From contig CAXKWD010000002.1 of NCBI GenBank assembly GCA_964059195.1, positions 164,864,559 to 164,928,558 of the forward strand: DNA of 64,000 nt, in the 5' to 3' direction. This DNA comes from Ectobius pallidus (taxonomy: Eukaryota; Arthropoda; Insecta; Blattodea; Ectobiidae). Positions 9,218 through 22,600 of the stretch are shown one piece after another. Within the stretch, counting starts at the first letter, position 1. Each line of letters begins with the position of its first letter. Under the pieces are notes generated by a model. That model was not told the DNA's origin and searched no databases. It saw only the letters and a list, made by a program, of their open reading frames with translations. A program made the position numbers and the translations under genes.

Positions 9218-9250
9218 ATTTTTCTATTTTCTTGGGCCCCCCCCCCAGTA
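9218..9250 (+). other. Pre-LTR segment with a C-tract where the polypurine tract is expected
   Basis: The 33 bp between the last stop and the 3' LTR are pyrimidine-rich and contain ttggg followed by ten C and agta. The plus-strand primer for reverse transcription is normally a purine run directly 5' of the LTR; here only a GGG lies next to a long C run. Copy 2 has eleven C at the same place (59801-59811), the only indel I noticed between the two internal regions. Confidence 0.6.
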
Positions 9251-10882
9251 TGTAAGCTCGTACAGCTTAGAGCCTATTTTTATACCTTTATAGCAATTAC
9301 TAGTAATGAAGTATTAATACAAATCACTAGATGGCACTGATGCCAATTATCAGTAGCCAGAATTCTTGGCACACTTGTACCTGTTTATATATGCTTAGAA
9401 AAAGAAAACATATGTTATATTCTGTACTATAATGAACTAAAGAATAATTTTGCACATCTATTCTTGTTAATATTAGCTATTATCAGCAGAATTACTAATT
9501 AATGTCAATTAGCAATAGAAAGCTGCATTGCCGACATCGAACTGATATCGATAAGTCGAGTGCCAGCTCATTAACATTCACTTGGCGCTACAGACAGAAT
9601 ACAGTAGCTTACTTAAAGCCGTCCTATCGATTAGTGCCATCGATTAGATGCAGCTTTATGAATAAATCGATTATTCACCGCACTGAAATTATTAAATTTC
9701 TCTGTAATTATACATTGCAATTAGAATGTAAATGCTCACATGTTAATTTTTTATGTTACAGAATAATTACAGCATGTCATTCTCTGTAAATGTACCCTAG
9801 TTCTGGATGGAAGCTACTAGACACTTCTAGAAGAGCCTTCCATGGGATTCTAGAACTCGACTCTTTGTAAGATGATTATGTGAACGCATTTTGGCCGTTA
9901 GACTTTCTCTCACTCTCTCACCGATCGTCGCTTCGTAAGGGCACAGCCCAATTTAGCAACAGACCACAAGTCTGAATATATATTAGTACAGTTTCTACAC
10001 ACTACTCAGCATGGAACCAGCAATGACAGCCACGACTTAATCTACCAGGAGGTGGATATTTGAAACATCACTAGAACTGCGTGGAGCGTAGCCTGCAGCC
10101 ATTGGAAGTACTCGCTACTGGCCACCGTTCAGGATGATCCACAGCAACGCAGAACTTCATCTACAATAACTGTACATCCCTTAACTTCAGTCCGGCTAAA
10201 TGCAGTCACATTCTCATCAGATAGTCGCAAACCAAGTTAAGTAACTCAAACCTAACCATGTTATATTACACAAAAGCCAAGTAGGCTTAGCATCTTTGTG
10301 TCATTATAATGTAAAACTGATTGTATAATGCTAGGGAGTTTTGGCATCTTTGCAGCTCCTCTTTTTCTCTACGTGCAAGCCCAATATGCTGCCGTAGTAG
10401 TTTGAATAAACTTTAATATTACACAAAGACCAAGGATTGGTCTAGCATATTAGTGGTTTTTACAGAAGTAATTCCGCTTTCATAAAGTTAAGAAGTTTTG
10501 GCAAATATTTGCAGCTTCTCTTTTCCTACTTGCAGATAAAGTATACTGCAGTAGTATTCTGAGCCAATACAGCTCAATTATTATATTGTAACTGTTGAAA
10601 CAAAAATAAAGTTATTTGAATTCTTGTTGTGGAAACAAACCATATTATGTTATAATAATAAATCAACCTTGAAATTATCCTGAAATCTACTTAGCAAAGA
10701 TAACAGATCATAATTATTGACAACTACAGCTAAGAATAAGAAGAATAAAGAAGCAATTCTCTCTCCATTCTTCCTGCTTCCTTCAAACATTCCTGCAATT
10801 CTAAACTTAAATATTTTCTGGATTATAATCCAGTGGTCCTCCGAAAATCCTATTGCAACCCTGTTAGGCACACTAGCCTACA
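9251..10882 (+). repeat. 3' LTR of BEL copy 1 (1632 bp)
   Basis: It begins tgtaagctcg after agta and ends gcctaca, followed by acatt of the target duplication (10883-10887). It differs from the 5' LTR at 10515 (c for t), 10804 (a for c) and 10623 (c for g). The first two differences are shared with the 3' LTR of copy 2 and with the solo LTR; the third is private to this LTR. Confidence 0.96.
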
Positions 10883-13660
10883 ACATTAACAATATAATGT
10901 CAAAAATGTCTTGTGTTTCCGAGGATACATAAGTTTACATGCAAAAGCAGTTGAAACTGTTCTTTTTCCAATCTTATACAATCCTGCGCTTTAATAGAAG
11001 CTGCATGCCTTCCCGGGATTCTCAGCCCTGCCAACTTCCGTTAGCGTCGATTTTATTTTTATTTCCGAAAGTTTCATTTATGCTGTGAGTATGCGGAATT
11101 ATAAACGATGTTATTTTTGCCGAAATAACTTTTTTCGTGTGAGTCGTTTTCAACGGTTCGACAGCCGTTATCTCGTAAACTATGGTATATTTTTATTGTT
11201 GATGTACACGCTTTTATTCGCAATGAAATGTTATGACGTTCGTCTCTTGGGAGTTTTTATGTAATAGGCTGATAAAATGGTTTTATTTCGACTTTTCTAA
11301 AATCCTGCGCGATTTTCATCTCCAAGAATAAAAAATATTGTTTTTACATTAACAATATAATCTCAAAAATGTCTTGTGTTTCCGAGGAAACATAAGCTTA
11401 TATGCCAAAGGCAGTTGAAACTGTTTTTTTTACACTGTTATAAAATCCTGCGCTTTTATAGAATCTGCATGCCTTCCCGGGATTCTCTGCCATGCCAACT
11501 TTCGTAAGCGTCGATTTTATTTTTATTTCCGAAAGTTTCTTTTATGCCGTGAGTGTGCGGAATTGAAAAAGATGTTATTTTTGCCGATATGACTTTTTTC
11601 GTGCGAGGCGTTTTTAACGGTTCGAAAGCCTTTATCTCGTAAACTATGGTACATTTTTATTGTTGATGTACATGGTTATATTCGCAATGAAATGTTTTGA
11701 CGTTCGTCTCTTGGGAGTTTTTATGTACTAGGCTGATAAAATGGTTTTATATCGACTTTTCTAAAATCCTTTGCGACTTTCATCTCCAAGAATAAAAAAT
11801 ATTGTTTTTACATTAACAATATAATCTCAAAAGTGTCTTGTGTTTCCGAGGAAACATAAGTTTATATGCCAAAGGCAGTTGAAACTTTTTTTTCCCACTT
11901 TTATACAATCCTCCGCTTTTATAGAATCTGCATCCCTTCCCGGGATTCTCAGCCCTGCGAACATTCGTAAGCGTCTATTTTATTTTTATTTCCGAAAGTT
12001 TTTTTATGCCGTGAGTGTGCGGAATTGAAAAAGATGTTATTTTTGCCGATATGACTTTTTTCGTGCGAGGCGTTTTCAACGGTTCGAAAGCCTTTATCTC
12101 GTAAACTATGGTACATTTTTATTGTTGATGTACATGGTTATGTTCGCAAAGAAAAGTTATGCCTTTTGTCATTTGGGAGGATTTATGTAGTACGCTGATA
12201 AAACGTTTTTATTTCGAGTTTTCAAAAATCCTGCGCGACTTTCATCTCCAAGAATAAAATATACTGTTTTTACATTAACAATATAATCTCAAAAATTTAT
12301 TGCGTTTCCGAGGAAACATAAGTTTATATGCAAAAGCAGTTGAAACTGTTCTTTTTCCAATCTTATACAATCCTGCTTTTTAATAGAAGCTGCATGCCTT
12401 CCCGGGATTCTCAGCCCTACAAACTTCCGTAAGCGTCGATTTTAGTTTTATTTCCGAAAGTTTCTTTTATGCTGTGAGTATGCGGATTTGAAAAAGATGT
12501 TATTTTTACCGATATGACTTTTTTCGTGTGATTCGTTTTCAACGGTTCGACAGCCGTTATCTCGTAAACTATGGTACATTTTTATTGTTGATGTACACGC
12601 TTTTATTCGCAATGAAATGTTTTGACGTTCGTCTCTTGGGAGTTTTTATGTACTAGGGTGATAAAATGGTTTTATTTTGACTTTTCTAAAATCCTGCGCG
12701 ACTTTCATCTCCAAGAATAAAAAATATTGTTTTTACATTAACAATATAATGTCAAAAATGTCTTGTGTTTCCGAGGATACATAAGTTTACATGCAAAAGC
12801 AGTTGAAACTGTTCTTTTTCCAATCTTATACAATCCTGCGCTTTAATAGAAGCTGCATGCCTTCCCGGGATTCTCAGCCCTGCCAACTTCCGTTAGCGTC
12901 GATTAATTTTTATTTCCGAAAGTTTCATTTATGCTGTGAGTATGCGGAATTATAAACGATGTTATTTTTGCCGAAATAACTTTTTTCGTGTGAGTCGTTT
13001 TCAACGGTTCGACAGCCGTTATCTCGTAAACTATGGTATATTTTTATTGTTGATGTACACGCTTTTATTCGCAATGAAATGTTATGACGTTCGTCTCTTG
13101 GGAGTTTTTATGTAATAGGCTGATAAAATGGTTTTATTTCGACTTTTCTAAAATCCTGCGCGATTTTCATCTCCAAGAATAAAAAATATTGTTTTTACAT
13201 TAACAATATAATCTCAAAAAAGTCTTGTGTTTCCGAGGAAATATAAGCTTATATGCCAAAGGCAGTTGAAACTGTTTTTTTTCCACTTTTATACAATCCT
13301 CCGCTTTTATAGAATCTGCATGCCTTCCCGGGATTCTCTGCCATGCCAACTTTCGTAAGCGTCGATTTTATTTTTATTTCCGAAAGTTTCTTTTATGCCG
13401 TGAGTGTGCGGAATTGAAAAAGATGTTATTTTTGCCGATATGACTTTTTTCGTGCGAGGCGTTTTTAACGGTTCGAAAGCCTTTATCTCGTAAACTATGG
13501 TACATTTTTATTGTTGATGAACATGGTTATATTCGCAATGAAATGTTTTGACGTTCGTCTCTTGGGAGTTTTTATGTACTAGGCTGATAAAATGGTTTTA
13601 TATCGACTTTTCTAAAATCCTTTGCGACTTTCATCTCCAAGAATAAAAAATATTGTTTTT

Positions 13661-14123
13661 ACATTAACAATATAATCTCAAAAATGTCTTGTGTTTCCGA
13701 GGAAACATAAGTTTATATGCAAAAGCAGTTGAAACTGTTCTTTTTTCCAATCTTATACAATCCAGGGATTTAATAGAAGCTGCATGCGTTCCCGGGATTC
13801 TCTGCCCTGCCAACTTCCGTTAGGGTCGATTTTATTTTTATTTCCGAAAGTTTCATTTATGCTGTGAGTATGCGGAATTATAAACGATGTTATTTTTGCC
13901 GATATGACTTTTTTCGTGTGAGTCGTTTTCAACGGTTCGACAGCCGTTATCTTGTAAACTATGGTACATTTTTATTGTTGATGTACAGGGTTTTATACGC
14001 AATGAAATGTTATGACGTTCGTCTCTTGGGAGTTTTTATGTACTAGGCTGATAAAATGGTTTTATTTCGACTTTTGTAAAATCCTGCGCGATTTTCATCT
14101 CCAAGAATAAAAAAAATGTTTTT
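13661..14123. repeat. Chimeric E/F satellite monomer
   Basis: The first part is E-type (cagggattt, ttagggtcga, gtgtgagtcg) and the last part is F-type (cttgtaaac, tttatacgc, ctttttgtaaaatcc-like end). The switch lies between about 13925 and 13952 and is in register. The matching place in block 4 has a complete E followed by a complete F, so this unit looks like a deletion by unequal exchange. Confidence 0.65.
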
Positions 14124-14584
14124 ACATTAACAATATAATCTAAAAAATGTCTTGTGATTCCGAGGAAACAAGTTTATATGCCAAAGGCAGTTGAAACTGT
14201 TTTTTTACACTGTTATAATATCCTGCGCTTTTATAGAAGCTGCATGCCTTCCCGGGATTCTCAGCCATGCCAACTTCCGTAAGCGTCGATTTTATTTTTA
14301 TTTCCGAAAGTTTCTTTTATGCTGTGAGTATGCGGATTTGAAAAAGATGTTATTTTTACTGATATGACTTTTTTCGTGTGAGTCGTTTTCAACGGTTCGA
14401 CAGCCGTTATCTCGTAAACTATGGTACATTTTTATTGTTGATGTACACGCTTTTATTCGCAATGAAATGTTTTGACGTTCGTCTCTTGGGAGTTTTTATG
14501 TACTAGGGTGATAAAATGGTTTTATTTCGACTTTTCTAAAATCCTGCGCGACTTTCATCTCCAAGAATAAAAAATATTGTTTTT
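14124..14584. repeat. Chimeric G/D satellite monomer
   Basis: The front is G-type (ctaaaaaatg, gattccgaggaaacaag, acactgttataatatcc) and the back is D-type (gctgtgagtatgcggatttg, tactagggtg). The switch lies between about 14291 and 14325. The same chimera recurs at 23847-24307, so it was copied with its neighbours. Confidence 0.65.
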
Positions 14585-16435
14585 ACATTAACAATATAAT
14601 GTCAAAAATGTCTTGTGTTTCCGAGGATACATAAGTTTACATGCAAAAGCAGTTAAAACTGTTCTTTTTCCAATCTTATACAATCCTGCGCTTTAATAGA
14701 AGCTGCATGCCTTCCCGGGATTCTCAGCCCTGCCAACTTCCGTTAGCGTCGATTTTATTTTTATTTCCGAAAGTTTCATTTATGCTGTGAGTATGCGGAA
14801 TTATAAACGATGTTATTTTTGCCGAAATGACTTTTTTCGTGTGAGTCGTTTTCAACGGTTCGACAGCCGTTATCTCGTAAACTATGGTACATTTTTATTG
14901 TTGATGTACACGCTTTTATCCGCAATGAAATGTTATGACGTTCGTCTCTTGGGAGTTTTTATGTACTAGGCAGATAAAATGTTTTTATTTCGACTTTTCT
15001 AAAATCCTGCGCGTTTTTCATCTCCAAGAATAAAAAATATTGTTTTTACATTAACAATATAATCTCAAAAATGTCTTGTGTTTCCGAGGAAACATAAGTT
15101 TATATGCCAAAGGCAGTTGAAACTTTTTTTTTCCACTTTTATACAATCCTCCGCTTTTATAGAAGCTGCATCCCTTCCCGGGATTCTCAGCCCTGCCAAC
15201 TTTCGTAAGCGTCTATTTTATTTTTATTTCCGAAAGTTTTTTTATGCTGTGAGTGTGCGGAAATGTAAAAGATGTTATTTTTGCCGATGTAACTTTTTTC
15301 GTGCGAGGCGTTTTCATTGGTTCGACAGAAGTTATCTTGTAAACTATGGTACATTTTTATTGTTGATGTACACGGTTTTATACGCAATGAAATGTTATGA
15401 CGTTCGTCTCTTGGGAGTTTTTATGTACTAGGCTGATAAAATGGTTTTATTTCGACTTTTGTAAAATCCTGCGCGATTTTCATCTCCAAGAATAAAAAAA
15501 AAATGTTTTTTCATTAACAATATAATCTCAAAAATGTCTTGTGTTTCCGAGGAAACAAGTTTATATGCCAAAGGCAGTTGAAACTGTTTTTTTTACACTG
15601 TTATAAAATCCTGCGCTTTTATAGAAGCTGCATGCCTTCCCGGGATTCTCAGCCATGCCAACTTCCGTAAGCGTCGATTTTATTTTTATTTCCGAAAGTT
15701 TCTTTTATGCCGTGAGTGTGCGGAATTGAAAAAGATGTTATTTTTGCCGATATGACTTTTTTCGTGCGAGGCGTTTTCAACGGTTCGAAAGCCTTTATCT
15801 CGTAAACTATGGTACATTTTTATTGTTGATGTACATGGTTATATTCGCAAAGAAAAGTTATGCCTTTTGTCATTTGGGAGGATTTATGTAGTACGCTGAT
15901 AAAACGTTTTTATTTCGAGTTTTCAAAAATCCTGCGCGACTTTCATCTCCAAGAATAAAAGATACTGTTTTTACATTAACAATATAATCTCAAAAATTTA
16001 TTGCGTTTCCGAGGAAACATAAGTTTATATGCAAAAGCAGTTGAAACTATTCTTTTTCCAATCTTATACAATCCTGCTTTTAATAGAAGCTGCATGCCTT
16101 CCCGGGATTCTCAGCCCTACAAACTTCCGTAAGCGTCGATTTTAGTTTTATTTCCGAAAGTTTCTTTTATGCTGTGAGTATGCGGATTTGAAAAAGATGT
16201 TATTTTTACCGATATGACTTTTTTCGTGTGAGTCGTTTTCAACGGTTCGACAGCCGTTATCTCGTAAACTATGGTACATTTTTATTGTTGATGTACACGC
16301 TTTTATTCGCAATGAAATGTTATGACGTTCGTCTCTTGGGAGTTTTTATGTAATAGGGTGATAAAATGGTTTTATTTCGACTTTTCTAAAATCCTGCGCG
16401 ACTTTCATCTCCAAGAATAAAAAAAAATTGTTTTT
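14585..16435. repeat. 4-monomer higher-order unit A-F-G-D, copy 1
   Basis: This unit is about 1851 bp and starts at an A monomer containing cagttaaaactg. Near-identical units occur at 24308-26157 and 29400-31248. Shared private variants include cattggttcgacagaag in F and aaagatactg at the G/D border. Confidence 0.75.
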
Positions 16436-19400
16436 ACATTAACAATATAATGTCAAAAATGTCTTGTGTTTCCGAGGATACATAAGTTTACATGCAAAAG
16501 CAGTTGAAACTGTTCTTTTTCCAATCTTATACAATCCTGCGCTTTAATAGAAGCTGCATGCCTTCCCGGGATTCTCAGCCCTGCCAACTTCCGTTAGCGT
16601 CGATTTTATTTTTATTTCCGAAAGTTTCACTTATGCTGTGAGTATGCGGAATTATAAACGATGTTATTTTTGCCGAAATGACTTTTTTCGTGTGAGTCGT
16701 TTTCAACGGTTCGACAGCCGTTATCTCGTAAACCATGGTACATTTTTAATGTTGATGTACACGCTTTTATTCGCAATGAAATGTTATGACGTTCGTCTCT
16801 TGGGAGTTTTTATGTACTAGGCTGATAAAATGGTTTTATTTCGACTTTTCTAAAATCCTGCGCGATTTTCATCTCCAAGAATAAAAAATATTGTTTTTAC
16901 ATTAACAATATAATCTCAAAAGTGTCTTGTGTTTCCGAGGAAACATAAGCTTATATGCCAAAGGCAGTTGAAACTGTTTTTTTTCCACTGTTATAAAATC
17001 CTGCGCTTTTATAGAATCTGCATGCCTTCCCGGGATTCTCTGCCATGCCAACTTTCGTAAGCGTCGATTTTATTTTTATTTCCGAAAGTTTCTTTTATGC
17101 CGTGAGTGTGCGGAATTGAAAAAGATGTTATTTTTGCCGATATGACTTTTTTCGTGCGAGGCGTTTTTAACGGTTCGAAAGCCTTTATCTCGTAAACTAT
17201 GGTACATTTTTATTGTTGATGTACATGGTTATATTCGCAATGAAATGTTTTGACGTTCGACTCTTGGGAGTTTTTATGTACTAGGCTGATAAAATGGTTT
17301 TATATCGACTTTTCTAAAATCCTTTGCGACTTTCATCTCCAAGAATAAAAAATATTGTTTTTACATTAACAATATAATCTCAAAAATGTCTTGTGTTTCC
17401 GAGGAAACATAAGTTTATATGCAAAAGCAGTTGAAACTGTTCTTTTTTCAAATCTTATACAATCCAGCGATTTAATAGAAGCTGCATGCCTTCCCGGGAT
17501 TCTCAGCCCTGCCAACTTCCGTTAGCGTCGATTTTATTTTTATTTCCGAAAGTTTCATTTATGCTGTGAGTATGCGGAATTATAAACGATGTTATTTTTG
17601 CCGATATGACTTTTTTCGTGTGAGTCGTTTTCAACGGTTCGACAGCCGTTATCTCGTAAACTATGGTACATTTTTATTGTTGATGTACACGCTTTTATTC
17701 GCAATGAAATGTTATGACGTTCGTCTCTTGGGAGTTTTTATGTACTAGGCTGATAAAATGGTTTTATTTCGACTTTTCTAAAATCCTGCGCGTTTTTCAT
17801 CTCCAAGAATAAAAAATATTGTTTTTACATTAACAATCTAATCTCAAAAATGTCTTGTGTTTCCGAGAAAAACGTAAGTTTATATGCCAAATTAAGTTGA
17901 AACTTTTTTTTTCCACTTTTATACAATCCTCCGCTTTTATAGAAGCTGCATCCCTTCCCGGGATTCTCAGCCCTGCCAACTTTCGTAAGCGTCTATTGTA
18001 TTTTTATTTCCGAAAGTTTTTTTATGCTGTGAGTGTGCGGAAATGTAAAAGATGTTATTTTTGCCGATGTAACTTTTTTCGTGCGAGGCGTTTTCAACGG
18101 TTCGACAGCCGTTATCTTGTAAACTATGGTACATTTTTATTGTTGATGTACACGGTTTTATACGCAATGAAATGTTATGACGTTCGTCTCTTGGGAGTTT
18201 TTATGTACTAGGCTGATAAAATGGTTTTATTTCGACTTTTGTAAAATCCTGCGCGATTTTCATCTCCAAGAATAAAAAAAATTGTTTTTACATTAACAAT
18301 ATAATCTCAAAAATGTCTTGTGTTTCCGAGGAAACATAAGCTTATATGCCAAAGGCAGTTGAAACTGTTTTTTTTACACTGTTATAAAATCCTGCGCTTT
18401 TATAGAATCTGCATGCCTTCCCGGGATTCTCTGCCATGCCAACTTTCGTAAGCGTCGATTTTATTTTTATTTCCGAAAGTTTCTTTTATGCCGTGAGTGT
18501 GCGGAATTGAAAAAGATGTTATTTTTGCCGATATGACTTTTTTCGTGCGAGGCGTTTTTAACGGTTCGAAAGCCTTTATCTCGTAAACTATGGTACATTT
18601 TTATTGTTGATGTAAATGGTTATATTCGCAATGAAATGTTTTGACGTTCGTCTCTTGGGAGTTTTTATGTACTAGGCTGATAAAATGGTTTTATATCGAC
18701 TTTTCTAAAATCCTTTGCGACTTTCATCTCCAAGAATAAAAAATATTGTTTTTACATTAACAATATAATCTCAAAAGTGTCTTGTGTTTCCGAGGAAACA
18801 TAAGTTTATATGCCAAAGGCAGTTGAAACTTTTTTTTTCCACTTTTATACAATCCTCCGCTTTTATAGAAGCTGCATCCCTTCCCGGGATTCTCAGCCCT
18901 GCGAACATTCGTAAGCGTCTATTTTATTTTTATTTCCGAAAGTTTTTTTATGCCGTGAGTGTGCGGAATTGAAAAAGATGTTATTTTTGCCGATATGACT
19001 TTTTTCGTGCGAGGCGTTTTCAACGTTTCGAAAGCCTTTATCTCGTAAACTATGGTACATTTTTATTGTTGATGTACAAGGTTATATTCGCAAAGAAAAG
19101 TTATGCCTTTTGTCATTTGGGAGGATTTATGTAGTACGCTGATAAAACGTTTTTATTTCGAGTTTTCAAAAATCCTGCGCGACTTTCATCTCCAAGAATA
19201 AAATATACTGTTTTTACATTAACAATATAATCTCAAAAATTTATTGCGTTTCCGAGGAAACATAAGTTTATATGCAAAAGCAGTTGAAACTGTTCTTTTT
19301 CCAATCTTATACAATCCTGCTTTTTAATAGAAGCTGCATGCCTTCCCGGGATTCTCAGCCCTACAAACTTCCGTAAGCGTCGATTTTAGTTTTATTTCCG

Positions 19401-19679
19401 AAAGTTTCTTTTATGCTGTGAGTATGCGGATTTGAAAAAGATGTTATTTTTACCGATATGACTTTTTTCGTGTGAGTCGTTTTCAACGGTTCGACAGCCG
19501 TTATCTCGTAAACTATGGTACATTTTTATTGTTGATGTACACGCTTTTATTCGCAATGAAATGTTATGACGTTCGTCTCTTGGGAGTTTTTATGTAATAG
19601 GGTGATAAAATGGTTTTATTTCGACTTTTCTAAAATCCTGCGCGACTTTCATCTCCAAGAATAAAAAAAAATTGTTTTT
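16436..19679. repeat. 7-monomer higher-order unit A-B-E-F-B'-C-D, copy 1 (3244 bp)
   Basis: Seven divergent monomers are repeated as a block. Copies at 19680 and 26158 carry the same private changes at the same offsets, including ttcactta in A, gagaaaaacg or gaggaaacg plus attaagttg in F, gtaaatgg in B' and caacgtttcg in C. Identity between copies is clearly much higher than between adjacent monomers, which defines a higher-order repeat. Confidence 0.85.
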
Positions 19680-22600
19680 ACATTAACAATATAATGTCAA
19701 AAATGTCTTGTGTTTCCGAGGATACATAAGTTTACATGCAAAAGCAGTTGAAACTGTTCTTTTTCCAATCTTATACAATCCTGCGCTTTAATAGAAGCTG
19801 CATGCCTTCCCGGGATTCTCAGCCCTGCCAACTTCCGTTAGCGTCGATTTTATTTTTATTTCCGAAAGTTTCACTTATGCTGTGAGTATGCGGAATTATA
19901 AACGATGTTATTTTTGCCGAAATGACTTTTTTCGTGTGAGTCGTTTTCAACGGTTCGACAGCCGTTATCTCGTAAACCATGGTACATTTTTAATGTTGAT
20001 GTACACGCTTTTATTCGCAATGAAATGTTATGACGTTCGTCTCTTGGGAGTTTTTATGTAATAGGCTGATAAAATGGTTTTATTTCGACTTTTCTAAAAT
20101 CCTGCGCGATTTTCATCTCCAAGAATAAAAAATATTGTTTTTACATTAACAATATAATCTCAAAAGTGTCTTGTGTTTCCGAGGAAACATAAGCTTATAT
20201 GCCAAAGGCAGTTGAAACTGTTTTTTTTCCACTGTTATAAAATCCTGCGCTTTTATAGAATCTGCATGCCTTCCCGGGATTCTCTGCCATGCCAACTTTC
20301 GTAAGCGTCGATTTTATTTTTATTTCCGAAAGTTTCTTTTATGCCGTGAGTGTGCGGAATTGAAAAAGATGTTATTTTTGCCGATATGACTTTTTTCGTG
20401 CGAGGCGTTTTTAACGGTTCGAAAGCCTTTATCTCGTAAACTATGGTACATTTTTATTGTTGATGTACATGGTTATATTCGCAATGAAATGTTTTGACGT
20501 TCGTCTCTTGGGAGTTTTTATGTACTAGGCTGATAAAATGGTTTTATATCGACTTTTCTAAAATCCTTTGCGACTTTCATCTCCAAGAATAAAAAATATT
20601 GTTTTTACATTAACAATATAATCTCAAAAATGTCTTGTGTTTCCGAGGAAACATAAGTTTATATGCAAAAGCAGTTGAAACTGTTCTTTTTTCAAATCTT
20701 ATACAATCCAGCGATTTAATAGAAGCTGCATGCCTTCCCGGGATTCTCAGCCCTGCCAACTTCCGTTAGCGTCGATTTTATTTTTATTTCCGAAAGTTTC
20801 ATTTATGCTGTGAGTATGCGGAATTATAAACGATGTTATTTTTGCCGATATGACTTTTTTCGTGTGAGTCGTTTTCAACGGTTCGACAGCCGTTATCTCG
20901 TAAACTATGGTACATTTTTATTGTTGATGTACACGCTTTTATTCGCAATGAAATGTTATGACGTTCGTCTCTTGGGAGTTTTTATGTACTAGGCTGATAA
21001 AATGGTTTTATTTCGACTTTTCTAAAATCCTGCGCGTTTTTCATCTCCAAGAATAAAAAATATTGTTTTTACATTAACAATCTAATCTCAAAAATGTCTT
21101 GTGTTTCCGAGAAAAACGTAAGTTTATATGCCAAATTAAGTTGAAACTTTTTTTTTCCACTTTTATACAATCCTCCGCTTTTATAGAAGCTGCATCCCTT
21201 CCCGGGATTCTCAGCCCTGCCAACTTTCGTAAGCGTCTATTGTATTTTTATTTCCGAAAGTTTTTTTATGCTGTGAGTGTGCGGAAATGTAAAAGATGTT
21301 ATTTTTGCCGATGTAACTTTTTTCGTGCGAGGCGTTTTCAACGGTTCGACAGCCGTTATCTTGTAAACTATGGTACATTTTTATTGTTGATGTACACGGT
21401 TTTATACGCAATGAAATGTTATGACGTTCGTCTCTTGGGAGTTTTTATGTACTAGGCTGATAAAATGGTTTTATTTCGACTTTTGTAAAATCCTGCGCGA
21501 TTTTCATCTCCAAGAATAAAAAAAATTGTTTTTACATTAACAATATAATCTCAAAAATGTCTTGTGTTTCCGAGGAAACATAAGCTTATATGCCAAAGGC
21601 AGTTGAAACTGTTTTTTTTACACTGTTATAAAATCCTGCGCTTTTATAGAATCTGCATGCCTTCCCGGGATTCTCTGCCATGCCAACTTTCGTAAGCGTC
21701 GATTTTATTTTTATTTCCGAAAGTTTCTTTTATGCCGTGAGTGTGCGGAATTGAAAAAGATGTTATTTTTGCCGATATGACTTTTTTCGTGCGAGGCGTT
21801 TTTAACGGTTCGAAAGCCTTTATCTCGTAAACTATGGTACATTTTTATTGTTGATGTAAATGGTTATATTCGCAATGAAATGTTTTGACGTTCGTCTCTT
21901 GGGAGTTTTTATGTACTAGGCTGATAAAATGGTTTTATATCGACTTTTCTAAAATCCTTTGCGACTTTCATCTCCAAGAATAAAAAATATTGTTTTTACA
22001 TTAACAATATAATCTCAAAAGTGTCTTGTGTTTCCGAGGAAACATAAGTTTATATGCCAAAGGCAGTTGAAACTTTTTTTTTCCACTTTTATACAATCCT
22101 CCGCTTTTATAGAAGCTGCATCCCTTCCCGGGATTCTCAGCCCTGCGAACATTCGTAAGCGTCTATTTTATTTTTATTTCCGAAAGTTTTTTTATGCCGT
22201 GAGTGTGCGGAATTGAAAAAGATGTTATTTTTGCCGATATGACTTTTTTCGTGCGAGGCGTTTTCAACGTTTCGAAAGCCTTTATCTCGTAAACTATGGT
22301 ACATTTTTATTGTTGATGTACAAGGTTATATTCGCAAAGAAAAGTTATGCCTTTTGTCATTTGGGAGGATTTATGTAGTACGCTGATAAAACGTTTTTAT
22401 TTCGAGTTTTCAAAAATCCTGCGCGACTTTCATCTCCAAGAATAAAATATACTGTTTTTACATTAACAATATAATCTCAAAAATTTATTGCGTTTCCGAG
22501 GAAACATAAGTTTATATGCAAAAGCAGTTGAAACTGTTCTTTTTCCAATCTTATACAATCCTGCTTTTTAATAGAAGCTGCATGCCTTCCCGGGATTCTC

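Larger units (their letters stand above)
1911..10882 (+). mobile_element. BEL/Pao LTR retrotransposon, copy 1 (full length, 8972 bp)
   Basis: This is a complete provirus-like insertion in the satellite at a D/A monomer junction: 1632-bp direct LTRs that begin TG and end CA, a short leader, one gag-pol reading frame, and a 5-bp acatt target duplication. The domain order is Gag (DUF1759-like), CCHC knuckles, protease, reverse transcriptase, Pao-type RNase H region, integrase zinc finger, integrase core and DUF5641, which is diagnostic of BEL/Pao. There is no env-like frame; the 3' LTR begins 33 bp after the last stop. The two LTRs differ at only three positions that I found, implying a young insertion. 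The coding frame is broken by one in-frame TAA at 8378-8380, so it could move only if read-through occurred or integrase were supplied in trans. Copy 2 at 51137-61446 is nearly identical. Confidence 0.96.

Noticed and set aside
9218..9250. An envelope gene in the BEL element
   Set aside because: Only 33 bp separate the polyprotein stop from the 3' LTR, and no frame elsewhere in the internal region looks like an envelope protein.
15078..15431. Recurring open frames of 60-118 codons in the satellite on both strands (for example 15078-15431 plus and 15187-15387 minus)
   Set aside because: They recur only because the monomer recurs, they overlap on both strands, they vary in length with single-base monomer variants, and they show no domain. 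There is no sign of coding constraint.
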